The position numbers and the translations under genes were made by a program. Of a DNA stretch of 64,000 bases, positions 45,501 to 56,736 are shown piece after piece; the first letter of the stretch is position 1; each line of letters starts with the position of its first letter. The notes under the pieces were generated by a model. The model saw only the letters and a list, made by a program, of their open reading frames with translations, made no database searches and was not told the DNA's origin. Source of the stretch: Adiantum capillus-veneris (lineage: Eukaryota; Streptophyta; Polypodiopsida; Polypodiales; Pteridaceae); contig CM043951.1 of NCBI GenBank assembly GCA_014529385.2, positions 112,055,469 through 112,119,468 on the forward strand, in the 5' to 3' direction.

Positions 45501-46590
45501 TAGATCTTGGTATGAGAGGATTGTGGCATTCGTCATTTTTATTGGGCTTCAAGATTTTTGATGCAGACCATTCATTGTATGTGTGAAAGAAAAATGAGGC
45601 AGGAATTGTGGTAATATGAACTTATGTGGATGCTTTGACTGTTGGAGGTGATAATGTGGCTACAGTAGAGGGCGTGCAGATTCTACTTAAACAAGAGTTT
45701 GACATGATAGACTTGGGAGACTTACATTTTTTCTTGGGCATTGAAATTGTTCACATAGAAGAAGGTGTATGGATGTCACAAAGGAAATATGCTTTGGATA
45801 TGCTAAATAAAGTATGGTATGACTGATTGTAAGCGAGTTGCAATGCCCTTAAATGAGAGTTTAAGTTGGAAATGTTGCAGGTCAAGTGCTTGAGAATGAT
45901 ACCATGTACCATAAGATTGTGGGTAACTTGATCTACTTCACTATCTCACGCCCAAAATTGGGCTACACTATTGTATTGGTGACTCACTTTGTGAAGTGTC
46001 CCAGGAAATCCCACTTGGATGCAATGAGGTTCACTTTGTGCTATGTGAGTGTTAATTTGTATTATGCACTGCTTTATAGGGCTGATGTGGAGTTGAAACT
46101 CTATATCTCAACAGATGCAGATTGGGCTGGTAGAACATACGATAGTAGGTCTACCAACGGATTCATGTTCTCACTGTGGAGTGCTACTATCACATGGAGA
46201 AGCAAGAAGAAACCTACAGTTTCTCTTCCAAGTAGAGAGGCAGATTACAATGGTGATGCAGTGGTGGCATGTGATAGGATTTCTACTTCACAAATTTTAA
46301 GTACAAGTAAAGAGGCTGATTGTCATCTATTGTGACAACCTCAACAACATACAACTACCACAAAACGTAGTGTTTCATGCCAAGGTGAACCACATTATGG
46401 TGCACTACCACTTCATTAGAGAAAGGTCCTTAGCAGCAGCCGTCATTGACCTTGAGTATTTGGCGATGAATGAGCAGGTTGCAAATATCTTCACAAAGGC
46501 CCTTGGAGCGGCAAAGCTACAACAATTTTGAGAGATGCTCTGCATACAAGAGATGATAATGAGCTTGAGGGGGAGTGTTGAGATGTCAAG
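42515..46590 (+). pseudogene. copia-2 gag-pol, heavily decayed with an RT deletion
   Basis: The order of the copia-1 polyprotein can be followed throughout. Gag starts at ATG 42515 (KKNFHAWKFKMTNFL). The zinc knuckle is damaged near 43385 (CGRHGHFERDC survives, the first Cys is lost). The protease motif is DYNAS (Asp kept, Ser-Gly lost) near 43568. Then follow GAG-pre-integrase WHKHIGRVN, integrase with FIDDHTRK, RT start AIGCRWVYKIKH near 45388, and RNase H TDADWAG near 46110. Between about 45480 and 45545 roughly 270 bp of RT present in copia-1 is missing, and the YVDD motif reads YVDA. Stops and shifts occur every 100-300 bp. Confidence 0.9.
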
Positions 46591-46856
46591 ATTAACATGA
46601 AAAACTCTTGGATGACTTCCCCTGACAATCATCATCATTGGTGCACCGTGGTGGATACGCATATATTTGCAGTGATACTATAGTTGTACTACATCGAGTT
46701 TCTCTACCTACCCTTTATGTTGTATTTTCTCTTATGTTTTGTAGACCTCTTAGAATCATTTTGTGAAGAATAAGAAGTAAAGTCTTTTGTCTCCATCTTT
46801 GTGAGTGTGTGTGTGCTTGCAAGATCTCAAGCTCTCTCCTTCCCTATCTCTTAACA
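46576..46856 (+). repeat. 3' LTR of copia-2
   Basis: It follows GAGGGGGAG directly, starts TGTTGAGATGTC and ends CTTAACA. Similarity to the 5' LTR is patchy, with about 55 bp absent in the middle. Confidence 0.82.
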
Positions 46857-46899
46857 AGTTTGTGGTCACTTGGGATTGTTTATAAAATTTTATCTTTAT

Positions 46900-48010
46900 C
46901 TTTGCCCATCAAAACCATGCCATGGATTTAAAAGCACATTCACAGCTCCCAAAATTCTCTTATTGTTACTAGTTTCATATTTGACAACATATTAACCACT
47001 CAAATAGGAATTGAGCATGCTATTAGGACCAGGCAAGACATTTTCCTTACTATAGATTGACTTATCTAAGGCTTTTGACATAAGAGGAATTTTATATCAT
47101 TGATATTAGCAAAAAATGTGATTTGGACCACAGAGTCTAGACTTTTCATTAATGGAAACTCATAGATGGGGTGACATTGAGTAGATTAGTGAGATAGGGG
47201 TGGCCTATAAGTCCCCTCATGTATCCGTAGTATCGTATTTGTTCTTTTCATATTTGGATAAACTATCTAATGTGTGGGTCATATCGGGTTGCAAATTCCT
47301 AATAAATAGATAATGGGCCATGGATATGCAGATAACACATTCACGATTCCTAAAGAAAATTATGTTAATTTAACACGTGCTACTACATTTCTTGACTTAC
47401 TCTCTATTGACGCAAGTTTTCAAGTGAAAAAAAGTAAATCATCGCTCATAATTATGACTACCAGAGATTTTCATGAGTACTTGATTTGGATTGGGATGAG
47501 AGTGCCTATTGGAATTCTTTTCAAAAACTTAGGGTACACTATTGGAGTGCATATCACTCAAAAAACCCTACAGACTTGGGTGATGAACATAGTTTACCAT
47601 GAAATCTCCGATTAGCAATATGACGAATGACCACTACATGTCAGAGCAAAAATCATACAAAGAATACTAACTCCCAAAATTTTTTTACTACCTACCTCTC
47701 ATTTGCTAGTCCCAAAACTTGTTGTAGAAGTTCAGCTTGTACATGGATCAGTTTTTGTGGGGGGGAAATAAACCTTCTTTGCAATGTTGATATCCTAGGA
47801 AACTATCACACAACTCAAAGAGTATGGAGGATTAGGAATACTATATATTGCACATCATGTAGTGGCTAGGAGAGACACATTTTATGAAACATGTGCTCGA
47901 TAGATTGTTGTATCTGGTATGTTGTAACTTATTCAATGGTGTATTATCACGGGGTATCGAATATGTCGGATTGGGAGAAAATATTATCTGCTATGAAAAT
48001 CAATACGAGG
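46900..48010 (+). pseudogene. LINE-B ORF2 fragment (reverse transcriptase and thumb)
   Basis: IDLSKAFD is readable at 47056-47079. The RT active site YADN (47325-47336) replaces the usual A/C/F-ADD. The open frame 47313-47615 continues into the connector, and a later frame reads EWPLHVRAKIIQRILTPK, then LLVPKL and GGLGILYI near 47830, a typical plant LINE arrangement after the RT. Neither the 5' nor the 3' end of the element is preserved. Confidence 0.72.
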
Positions 48011-48068
48011 GGATGTGATCGCTTTTGTTTCCTGCTTGCCACTACCAAAACCCACTTCTACTCATGTA

Positions 48069-48097
48069 GCTTCCCCCCCCCATCCCCCCCCCCCCGC
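48069..48097. repeat. Poly(C) runs
   Basis: Two runs of about 9 and 12 C are separated by AT. They precede a further run of 18 C at 48814-48831 by about 720 bp. Confidence 0.9.
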
Positions 48098-48229
48098 CCA
48101 ACCTCTCCTGCTATGCACTATGTGCTTCCCCTAGCCCTATGTGTTGCCCAAAACGCTACATGTTGTCCTCTAGTCTTCCCCACCCCAACCCCCTATCACT
48201 CTACAGATCACCTCACCCTCGCATCATGG

Positions 48230-48720
48230 CTTTGTTTTTGCTACTGATGCTCTTGTGGAGGAGGTAGATTTGACCATTTTGGTATGCTTCCCTAGCCTAA
48301 GGATAGAGTACCTCTTGCTACTTTTGAAGATAGGATCCAAAATTGGGACTGACTTGAAGACACCTCATGCGATAGCTTCCATTATTGCTAAGGCGACAAT
48401 AATACATTTACTATGCATTTTGATGTGAGAAACCTACACCCTCCCAAAGGTCATTTTACTACCTTGGGTGTGTGGTGGTTGGATTCATCATAATGTGGAG
48501 TATTTGGGACTCCCAAAGTATTGCTTTGATTCTAGAAAGATGGGCCATCTTGTGAAGACTTGTGCATGGAGGAGGCTTTGACCTCCCACCTAGAAAAAAC
48601 AGGTTCATGGTCAATATTGTGAGAGACCACGATGCTAGTTCGGAAACCAGGCGGTTGTCTTGCACCACACCAATCGCCGTGGATTCCCACGGGGAGCTGT
48701 TTTGGACCTTTACAGTATGA
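48230..48720 (+). pseudogene. LINE-C ORF1 fragment with CCHC-type knuckle
   Basis: The frame through EYLGLPKYCFDSRKMGHLVKTC (knuckle at 48522-48563) matches the ORF1 zinc knuckle of plant LINEs, which normally follows a short hydrophobic segment such as that upstream here (LGVWWVGFIH). The second Cys is Ser (CFDS). Because ORF1 precedes endonuclease (50.4 kb) and RT (51.7 kb) in the same orientation, I treat all three as one element, LINE-C. Confidence 0.6.
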
Positions 48721-48813
48721 GGAGCGTACAAGTGTCCTTTCACCTCATCTTTGCCACCAATAGACCCCCTCCTCCCTTTCCCCCCTACAACCCCTACCCC
48801 TTTCCTAAATCCT

Positions 48814-48831
48814 CCCCCCCCCCCCCCCCCC
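48814..48831. repeat. Poly(C)18 homopolymer
   Basis: An uninterrupted run of 18 C in a C-rich context of about 100 bp. On the opposite strand this is a G-run able to form quadruplex structures. Confidence 0.95.
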
Positions 48832-49329
48832 TCAATCCCTCCCATTACCGCCTCTTGCATCCCACTCGCTAACCGCTTTTCTCCATCATCTACTTTGTCT
48901 TATACCCCACACTTGGAATAAGGGATAGAATCTTCCTTGATAACTAGGAGATCTCTTGGAAACTCCTTTTCCACAAGCCTCCACGCATGAGAATGAGGAG
49001 CAACCATACACGTGAATGCCTCAGTTGGTGTAACCATCACCTTTTTCAAGATTCCCTCATGGATTGACCAATCTTTACATCCATTGTCGGTGGGACTTCT
49101 TTGCCTATGGCTTCACAGGGCTCCTCAAAGACTCATCTCTTGTTACTAGAAATAGTACGTAGACTCTAAATAAAGCTTCCTCAAGGGGAAGATCGAGGCC
49201 CTCAAAACACTAGTTGGTTTCTTCTTCCCACTATGTGGTAGGGGTGAAACTAAGTGGACTATGGATTTAGTGATGGACTGGATTCAAGTTTAGGCTCTTA
49301 AGTTGTCTCCACAGAAGGGACTTGGGGGT
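48832..49329 (+). other. Unassigned, probable LINE-C ORF1 remainder
   Basis: No frame stays open and no motif is visible. The position between ORF1 knuckle and ORF2 suggests ORF1 C-terminal sequence. Confidence 0.3.
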
Positions 49330-49995
49330 GACACCTTTAATACAAACTCTATGGCCGTTAGCCAATTTTTTTATGACACCACTAGATATATGCACCTTGT
49401 GGTACACGTTTTTGCTAACAGGAAGGGTACACCATGCTATGTGTATGTACATGAGGACTCCTAGGAAGAGGATGTACCCCTATAGAGTGCACATGCTTAT
49501 TTGGCCTAGGTTGATGGGCCTAGACTAAACACTCACTACAAGTGGATGACACATTTGATACAAACTTTAATGCTGTTGGCCAAGTTTTTTACAACACTAG
49601 TAGATACACGAAATATGTAGGCACAATATGGTACACTATTTTGCTGACACAAAGAGTACACCATGCTATGTATATGTACACGAGGACTCCTAGGCAAAGG
49701 ATGTAACCCTACATTGTGCGCACCCTTCTCCAACCTAGGTTGGTGGGGCTAGATTGGACAATCACTATAGGTGTGTGACACATTTGATACAAACTCTATG
49801 GATGTTAGCCAAGTAATTATGACACCATTAGATAACAAAGTATGTAGGCACATTTTGGTACACTTTTTTGCTAACACAAAGAGTACACCATGGTATGTAT
49901 ATGTACATGAAGACTTGTAGGTAGAGGATGTAGACCTACTGCGTGAATGCTCTTCCTGGGCCAAGGTTGGACATCCTCTATAGACACTCCAATCT
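49330..49995 (+). repeat. Three tandem copies of a 218-229-bp unit
   Basis: The units start with GACACMTTTRATACAAACT at 49330, 49548 and 49777. Shared landmarks are TTGCTAACA, AGTACACCATG, GTATATGTACA and AGGAAGAGGATGTA-like words. Copies are diverged by roughly 20 percent. Each can be translated on the minus strand over about 60 codons in a similar way, but the frames end within the unit. Confidence 0.85.
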
Positions 49996-50335
49996 CCGGG
50001 TTGCTTGGATGCAGATTACTTGACATACAATCCGGCCTCAATGATTGTGAGGGTGGCCACTATTGCAAAATTGATCTTTTCTAATTGATCGCATGCGGAT
50101 TGTCTCATGGAGCGTGCAAGATCTAGGTGGGACAAAATTCACTTTGAGAGGGGTCGCTTGCATTAGAAGTTTCATAGATTCCTTTTCGTTGGTATAGTTT
50201 ATATACTTATGCTTCAAGAGCACCATTGTTTGAGAGCCTCATTTTGTGTTATGGTTATATCTTGCATGCCTGCTATAAGATCTTACGGTCAACTAGTTTT
50301 TGACCTAGAGGAATCTAGGGTGGTGTATGTATGAC
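49996..50335 (+). other. Spacer between the tandem repeat and the LINE-C endonuclease
   Basis: Probably the start of LINE-C ORF2, judged from position. No motif is visible. Confidence 0.3.
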
Positions 50336-53170
50336 CATTACGGGCTCATGGTACTAGAGACCATTGTGGGAAAATGTATCATTATTACACGTAGGGTCTA
50401 GTGGATTACTATGCAGGTTCATGGTGGCCTTATGGGATTCCTAAACATCTGTGCACCTGACCATGCGAGTGCATGAGCTAAATTTTGGTCACACACACAC
50501 TGTGGAGTATTTGCCTCATGAACAGCAGTGGTGTATTAGGGGAACTTCAACATGTTGAAGGACCCCTTGGGTAGGATTGGAGGCACCCGACATGATACTA
50601 TGCATAGGGCGGAGTTGGTATCTTGGGAATGCTTATGTGTGACCTTGAGGGTTTTATATGTTTGGTAGCATACAGACTTTGTGTGACCCTAAAGCAGCTT
50701 ATTCCTCTCTGGATCTAGTCATGGAGTAGGTGGTGTGAATCTATCCGGGATGGATTTCTTCTACACCAATGAGCACATCTGTGACATGGGACAATCTATG
50801 TGCATTTTGACAAGGACTACCTTTTTGGATTATGCACTAGTGATTCTTACTGTGGTGGATAGAAAAGGATTCGAAGTGCCATGCTACACATCCTAGAGAT
50901 GATTCTACTAGATACAAAGCTCAGGGAAGTAGTGATGGCACTTTGGATAGAGACTTTGGGCATACATGGCACCCTTGCTGGTGGAGTGGTCATTATACTT
51001 ATTGAGCTCAGTTGTTTCTTCCTCTATAAGTTTGCAACTCGCTTCACTGTAGCTAACAAGGAGGAGAAGTAGCTTTCGCTGAAAATTGCTTCTCAACATT
51101 GAATGCATGAGCACCACCCTTATAGTCCCTGAATGAAGGAGAATATGTAGTAGGCTTGATAGTAGCTAATCACAATTGAGGAGTGGCGCCATGAGTCTAC
51201 CTTCCATCATCAGATATCTCATTAGACCCAAAGGGAAGGTCGAGATACTGCTATGTCTTTTGAGACTATGGATCCTCACCATTTACGCACCAATGTTTTT
51301 CAATTGAGGATACCTAATGGGTCAATTTCTACAGAGCCTGAGGATATGCATGCAATTTCTCCTTAATTTTACCATGAATTTATTTCAAAGGAGCCACAAT
51401 TAGAGCACGTGGATGCATGCAAAGAGTATGTTTTGGTGCGAATGGATTTCCTAGTTATTGGAGAGATGCCTCTGCAATTGGAGGATCTCCATGAGGCCCT
51501 CAGGGAACTTCTTTGGGTTACCTATCCAATCAAGGATGGTTTGACTCCTAGCTTCTTCTTGGAGTACTTGGTGCTGCATTGTTTAGATTTTCTAGCACTT
51601 ACCATCACATTTTTTACACTAGAGAGATGCCCAACAACATGAGCTAAGGTCTATTATACCTTATTGCTAAGAAGGGAGGCTCCTTGGATGAGATTCAATA
51701 GGGGTGGCCCGTAACCATTCTCAACTCAACCTACAAAATCTTGCCAAAGGCTCCAAGTTTGAGAGTTTAGCTGCTATTTGAGAGAATTATACATGAGACA
51801 CAAATAGGTTTTTTCAAGGAGCACAATATCCTTGACAACATCTTCACCTTCTGGAATGCATCTATGCTTGTGCACCTCTAAGAAAAGCATGTTTTGTTTA
51901 TCCTTCTTGATTTTGAGAAGTCATACGACACAATTGATTGGGATTTCTTGGAGGGAACTCTACGTAGGATGGGGTTTTTAGATACTTGGATCAAAGGAGT
52001 GTTAGCTATCTACAAATGTACGCACAACCAGGTGATTTTTTCTAGGGAAAGAGGGGAGAAATTCATGCTCACACATTCAATTAGTTAGGGATACTCTCTT
52101 TCTCGCTTCATTTTTATCCGCTATGCTGAGGTGATGAGCAAATTTTTTACTTTGGTGTGAGTAGGATCTTAATGTGTTTTGCTAAGCATTGATCAAATTG
52201 GAGCAGGGCAATGGATTTCTTGTTTGGAAATTCTCCCATAACTAGTGGTCACCTAGAGAGGGCTTCAAGTGGATCCCCCCAAGGAATTGATTCAATTACT
52301 AAGGCTATTATGGTTCAGGTATGTCTCTAGAAAAAAAGAAAACTCCTCTCCTCTTTTCCATTAGGAGAAAACAGCTACATTGGAGCTTGGCACAACTCTC
52401 TTTGGTTGGCAAGGTTGTAGTGGCCAACTAGGTGCTGTTGGATACTATGTGATACACCAAGTCTTATTGGATCTTCTCAAGATCCTACATTAGCTAGCAA
52501 GAGAGGCAAGTCAGGAACTTTTTGTGGTTAATGGGTAAAACCTAGTGGATCCGAAAAAAATTATCTTGGCAGGTCATCATTTTACCATGTTCTCATTGGG
52601 GATTATCTTCTCAACACAATAGGGAAGAGCCCTCATTGGCAAGCTTATGGTAAGAGAACTTCTTCTAGGGGAGGAGCCCTGGAAGTAATTTTCAATGGAC
52701 TGGATTTGCACAATAGTCCCACATATGGGAGGCCCTTGGAGCCCATCTATCAGGTGGATCTTTATAGAGATGTGCACAGTTGTTGGTCTGAGTAGAGGTT
52801 GAGAGGACCACTTTGCTACAAGACTCCTTAGGTCCTAGGATCAATTGTGGAGTGTCCTTGAGCAGCACCATCCCACATGCATTTAGGAGAACATGAGAGA
52901 GTATTATGTTTGGAACTCCATGGTCAACACACAATAAGGCCTCTTCTTGGTAGCAGGCCTTATGTTTCTTGGGGTGCTATGGTAGAGGGTCTCGTCTGTA
53001 CTTTTGGAAACTGGATATAATTTTGATTCCTTCCCTGGAAGATTAATACACTCCAAGCACGAGGCATGAGGGAGGTGCAAAGCATGTGTAAGGAGATTAT
53101 AGCCTCTAAACCTATTGAGTGGCCTTTCCTCTTGAGACAACAACTCCCAATTGGATGGGGTGTTTCATAC
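50336..53170 (+). pseudogene. LINE-C ORF2 (endonuclease, reverse transcriptase, C-terminal region)
   Basis: Endonuclease: LNICAPDHASA near 50436, then FNMLKDPLGRIGGTRHDTMH from 50546 (the GDFN motif has lost its Gly-Asp by a small indel), and LDYALVILTVV near 50840 in place of SDH. Reverse transcriptase: KKGGSLDEIQ, then LLDFEKSYDTIDWDFLEGTL (about 51903-51962), then RRMGFLDTWIKGVLAIY. The second half of the RT, including the xADD box, is missing or unreadable near 52140. After it come LSLVGKVVVAN-type and QVRNFLWLMGKT-type segments (52390-52540), the usual post-RT region. The end is undefined. Confidence 0.75.
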
Positions 53171-55199
53171 AATTAGAGGTCTTTAGTGCAATTAGGGATT
53201 GCTTAGAGTGAAGATCATGCATGTTCTTTAAGGTTCAAGGGGGCCATTATCTTCACAAAGTCTCTGTAGATGCACCACATGTTACAAAGCATTTTTGCAG
53301 AGGACCCGAGTCTTGATCCTCTAGAAATACGAACCGCCAATTCCTGGTCATCCAACACTAGGCAAATACATCACACGGAAGCACTTCATTCAACACGTAC
53401 GCCTTGAGGACAAAAACAAGGGGTGGATAGGGTCTTGGGCACGCAACAGTCGAAGGCCAGATCGCCTTCCCTCAGACGCCATTGCACCTCTCAACATCAG
53501 GCTGGTGGTGCCGTGGCGCTTTAAACGCCATCTGTTTCATCTTGCATGCAACATCCCGGGATCGCGGACCGGAGCGAGGGATGGCGGTCATTGCCGAAGT
53601 GATGCCACCAGCTCGCACCCAGAATCTCCCTGTTGAAGGAAATGCATCACACTGGACGAGAACAAAGCGCATTGGCTCACATCTAGGCACATGAGTTTGG
53701 GACCTTTCATATCGATACAAGCCACACATAGCTCGTGGCATGAAAAAATCCCGTCACATTCCTTGGTCACACTGTTGCCCGGGAAGGATCTCACCATCAT
53801 CGGTGACCCAGACACGGTCTACCGTCACTCAAGCCCTTTTGGCCACCCTAAGCATGCCAAGACCTGCAAGACCTGAAAACGGCCCGCTTGTCGGCGGCAA
53901 GTAGCCTTGTCACTTTCTTGAGGGGGAGATTGCATCCCAACATCACAAGAGGGGTGTGGGGAACTCGTTACCTCACCTCACCCATGAATGAGGGAAATTG
54001 GACCTAGGAGAGTGGTTTTTGTGTGATCCTTTCTCTTTAGTCAATCACATAGAGACCCATTTCTTCCAAATACACATATTGTTATGGGAACCACATACTA
54101 ATAGCACAAAGAGAGGCTTGCCCTGCTACAACAGTTTGCTGGTAGAAGGAGCGCCCATGGGACAGTAGACAACCGAGTAGATCTACCATGTTTTAGTGGC
54201 TAGTTGCACACAAAGCTATTGCACTTGAGGTTTGGTTGGTACAGAATGTCTTTTGGGTAGTATATGCATCTTGTTTCCACCCATTCGAGAGTCAACGTCA
54301 TGGGACTATCCCATGGTACATCAAGTTTGGCATCACTTTTTTTCCAATGCCATCACTTTACATAGCCCTCGAGTACACTTGGAGTGCTTTATCTTGGTTG
54401 AAACTCATGGGACCAATGCTTCATTTTGAGATGGTTTCTATCAGCAAGGTGATACTGATTCACTGCAGCCCAACACAATTCTTCTATCCTAAGAGTGGTG
54501 TAGCGATAGAGAGTGGTGATGAAACTTTGCTTCATTTGTCAGGCCCACTGCTTTCGCATCTTGCAGGCTTGTCCTATCCTCCTAGTAGAGATTGTTTGTG
54601 ATATCTGACTGGAGTTGACCTGTACACTTTAAGGTCAATTTAAGAGACATCAAGGAAACTCCAACTTCATGGGAGAGAAGCATGAGGCCTTTCTTTCACT
54701 TTGGAACCCTTGATCCTTCTTCCCCATGGAGCATGGCATGCTTGGTCATCGATGTGGTTGTTCTCTCCTCCCATATCATGATTTAGCCCTCATTGTACAT
54801 ATCTATTTTTTTCATTGGGAGAATCTCCCCATGTTTCGATGTAGTCCTCTATAGTAGAGGATGTTTGTAGCCCTTTTGGAACTATTCTTAACTAATGGAA
54901 GGATATTTTTTCGAGGGAAAATTGGGGGGGGTGGAGTATCTAAAATTCTTCTAAAATCATGAAAACATTTATCTCTTAAGGTATGACTGGCTAGTCTAAA
55001 GGCAAGACTAGGTAAGCTAAGGGCCAGGAAACACATGCAGTAAATGGGGTCCATATATATCATATGGTCCAAGGGCCTATATATGGCATGGTTGGGTGAA
55101 GAAGAGCATGGGTTTGTCCCCAAATTGTACACTAATATCGTAGCTTAGGGAGAAAGGGAGACATGGAGAAAATATGGAGGATTTAGTGTGTGGATGGAT

Positions 55200-55200
<1 letters not shown>
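53171..55200. other. Unassigned stretch with a GC-rich island (about 53310-53930)
   Basis: 53310-53930 is clearly richer in G+C than its surroundings, has several overlapping open frames on both strands (for example 53482-53694 plus, 53472-53741 minus) and ends in CTTGAGGGGGAGA, which resembles a polypurine tract. I recognise no domain in any frame. The remainder (54000-55200) holds only short frames. Confidence 0.35.

Positions 55201-55202
<2 letters not shown>

Positions 55203-55256
<54 letters not shown>
55203..55256. repeat. (CT)n microsatellite, at the 3' end of LINE-E
   Basis: A run of CT dinucleotides with one G interruption. It abuts the last recognisable coding of minus-strand LINE-E, so on that strand it is a (GA)n tail. 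Confidence 0.95.
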
Positions 55257-55261
55257 GGAAA

Positions 55262-56293
55262 ATGTCTTCTTATATCAGAGTGCGATATGATATTTTACAT
55301 CTTTCTCGGTATGAGAATACAGCTAACCTTGAAATCATGATCAAAGATGTTGAGAACATCTTTGAAGACTCTTTCACAAGCCGAGATGAGTGGGAGTTAG
55401 TGTAACATTCAATAGAGTAGAATTCTAGGTCGTCCAGATATACCAAAGAAACCATGCCCTGAGTAAATGAACACAAAAGAGTTGAGATCAATCTTAAAAC
55501 CCAGCGTTGCGGTTTACTTAGTCAATTTGATAGCCCATGAAGCATTCCATTAGTGTTTGAATGAAATCCGGGCCATTTTTTTACGTGTTTCCAACTCCAA
55601 ATAAAAGGTTTGATGGTCTCATCTCTACCACAATTGATACATTTCCCGAAACCAAATCCTTTCCTCGCTTGCAAAGCAATAGAAGGAACTACCCCAACTA
55701 AAATCCTCCATAAGAATACCTTAAGGTTTAAAGGCATGTTAAAACCCATATCTTTTTCAAAATACCAAGACACAAATCATTAAAGTGATGCATAGAACAT
55801 TGTTGGCTACATTTTCCATGGAAGAAAACTGTCTCTATCAAAAGAGAATAAAAGAATGAGTCTTTATAAGTGTACCAATTTTTTTGCTATACTAGGTAAT
55901 GTGTAATCTTCATTTATGTCTTTCTCCTTAATAGTAGGTGGAATCTATGGGTTGTGAACATGTACACATAGTTGGTGCCAAGGGATCCCAAATCCATTCC
56001 CAATCTTTAATTGTCTTTTGGCTACCATTCAAAAGATTTATGTAACCTATTCTCTTCTTTTGGATGGAAAAATATTTCTTCCCAAGCAGAAGGATAGGAG
56101 GTTTTCTAAAAACAAAACTCCAAAAAACATTGTCCACTTGAAGTGAGTTCCTTGTATATCTGACTGCACATTGCCAAACTAATTTACTATCAACCAATTT
56201 CCATATATCAACAAGCATCTGAGTTATAGGAAACCTAATTATAATAGGAGCAATGGACATCAATTTATCCAAGTCAGCAACCACCCAAGATCC
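55262..56293 (-). pseudogene. LINE-E ORF2 C-terminal part with zf-RVT
   Basis: Minus-strand frame 56290-55928 reads SWVVADLDKLMSIAPIIIRF, then LVDIWKLVDSKLVWQ and WEWIWDPLAPT. The frame 55773-55522 reads GFNMPLNLKVFLWRILVGVV followed by CINCGRDETIKPFIWSW, the zf-RVT zinc-binding region found after the RT of plant LINEs. Its last residues are changed: the usual His and Cys after ET are Pro and Trp here. A third frame continues to about 55262. The upstream edge is cut by copia-3 at 56294. Confidence 0.75.
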
Positions 56294-56428
56294 TGTCGAG
56301 ATGTAGAGAGAAAGACGAGACAAGAGGCACACCATGTACGCTCCCAAAGACTGATTCATATTGAGGACAAGGTACAAATACATAGGTAAGACCAATTTGA
56401 TTAGAGTGAGCCATATATAGCTCCAACA
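56294..56428 (-). repeat. 3' LTR of copia-3
   Basis: The edges read TGTCGAGATG and CTCCAACA on the plus strand. The plus-strand run CCCCCACTC outside the right edge is the purine tract on the element strand. Confidence 0.85.
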
Positions 56429-56736
56429 CCCCCACTCAAACATAGGTCTCTAACTTTGGATGAAAAAACCCTTGGGGAGTTCAAGGGAAAAACCCAAGCC
56501 CTTATACAATGTGAAAATAAGAACCATCCATGATGATGTGAAAGTGTATTCTGTGTCTATGTACAAATATACAAGTGACTCAGAGATCACAGACTGCAAG
56601 TGTGGAGTGTGCATACTGCATGATACCTATATGATTACAATGGCATATGTACAAATCTATCACAATAACAGAGAACCTAATCTAGAAAGAGTGAGGCCAA
56701 ATCAACTCAAAACGTTGAGCACAAGAGGATGAAGCA
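56429..56736 (-). other. 3' untranslated region of copia-3
   Basis: The first 70 bases resemble 60025-60100 next to LTR A (shared GGATGAAAAAACCCTTGGGG), so the two elements belong to related families. No coding on the element strand. Confidence 0.7.

Larger units (their letters stand above)
28967..46856 (+). mobile_element. Ty1/copia element copia-2, split by gypsy-2
   Basis: The 5' LTR (28967-29305) and 3' LTR (46576-46856) both start TGTTGAGATGT and share GACAATCATCATCA, TGGTGGATAC and TTTGTGAAGAATAA words, but they are heavily diverged and differ in length (339 against 281 bp). The leader runs 29306-29513 and is cut by gypsy-2 (29514-42313). The remaining leader and gag-pol follow at 42314-46575. 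Flanks GGTTT (28962-28966) and AGTTT (46857-46861) agree at four of five bases. Protein and LTR ends show it is an older relative of copia-1. The pairing of these two LTRs as one element is inferred from order, orientation and partial target match. Confidence 0.8.

Noticed and set aside
53472..53876. Host gene in the GC-rich island
   Set aside because: Competing open frames occur on both strands, none with a domain, and no intron pattern; left unassigned.
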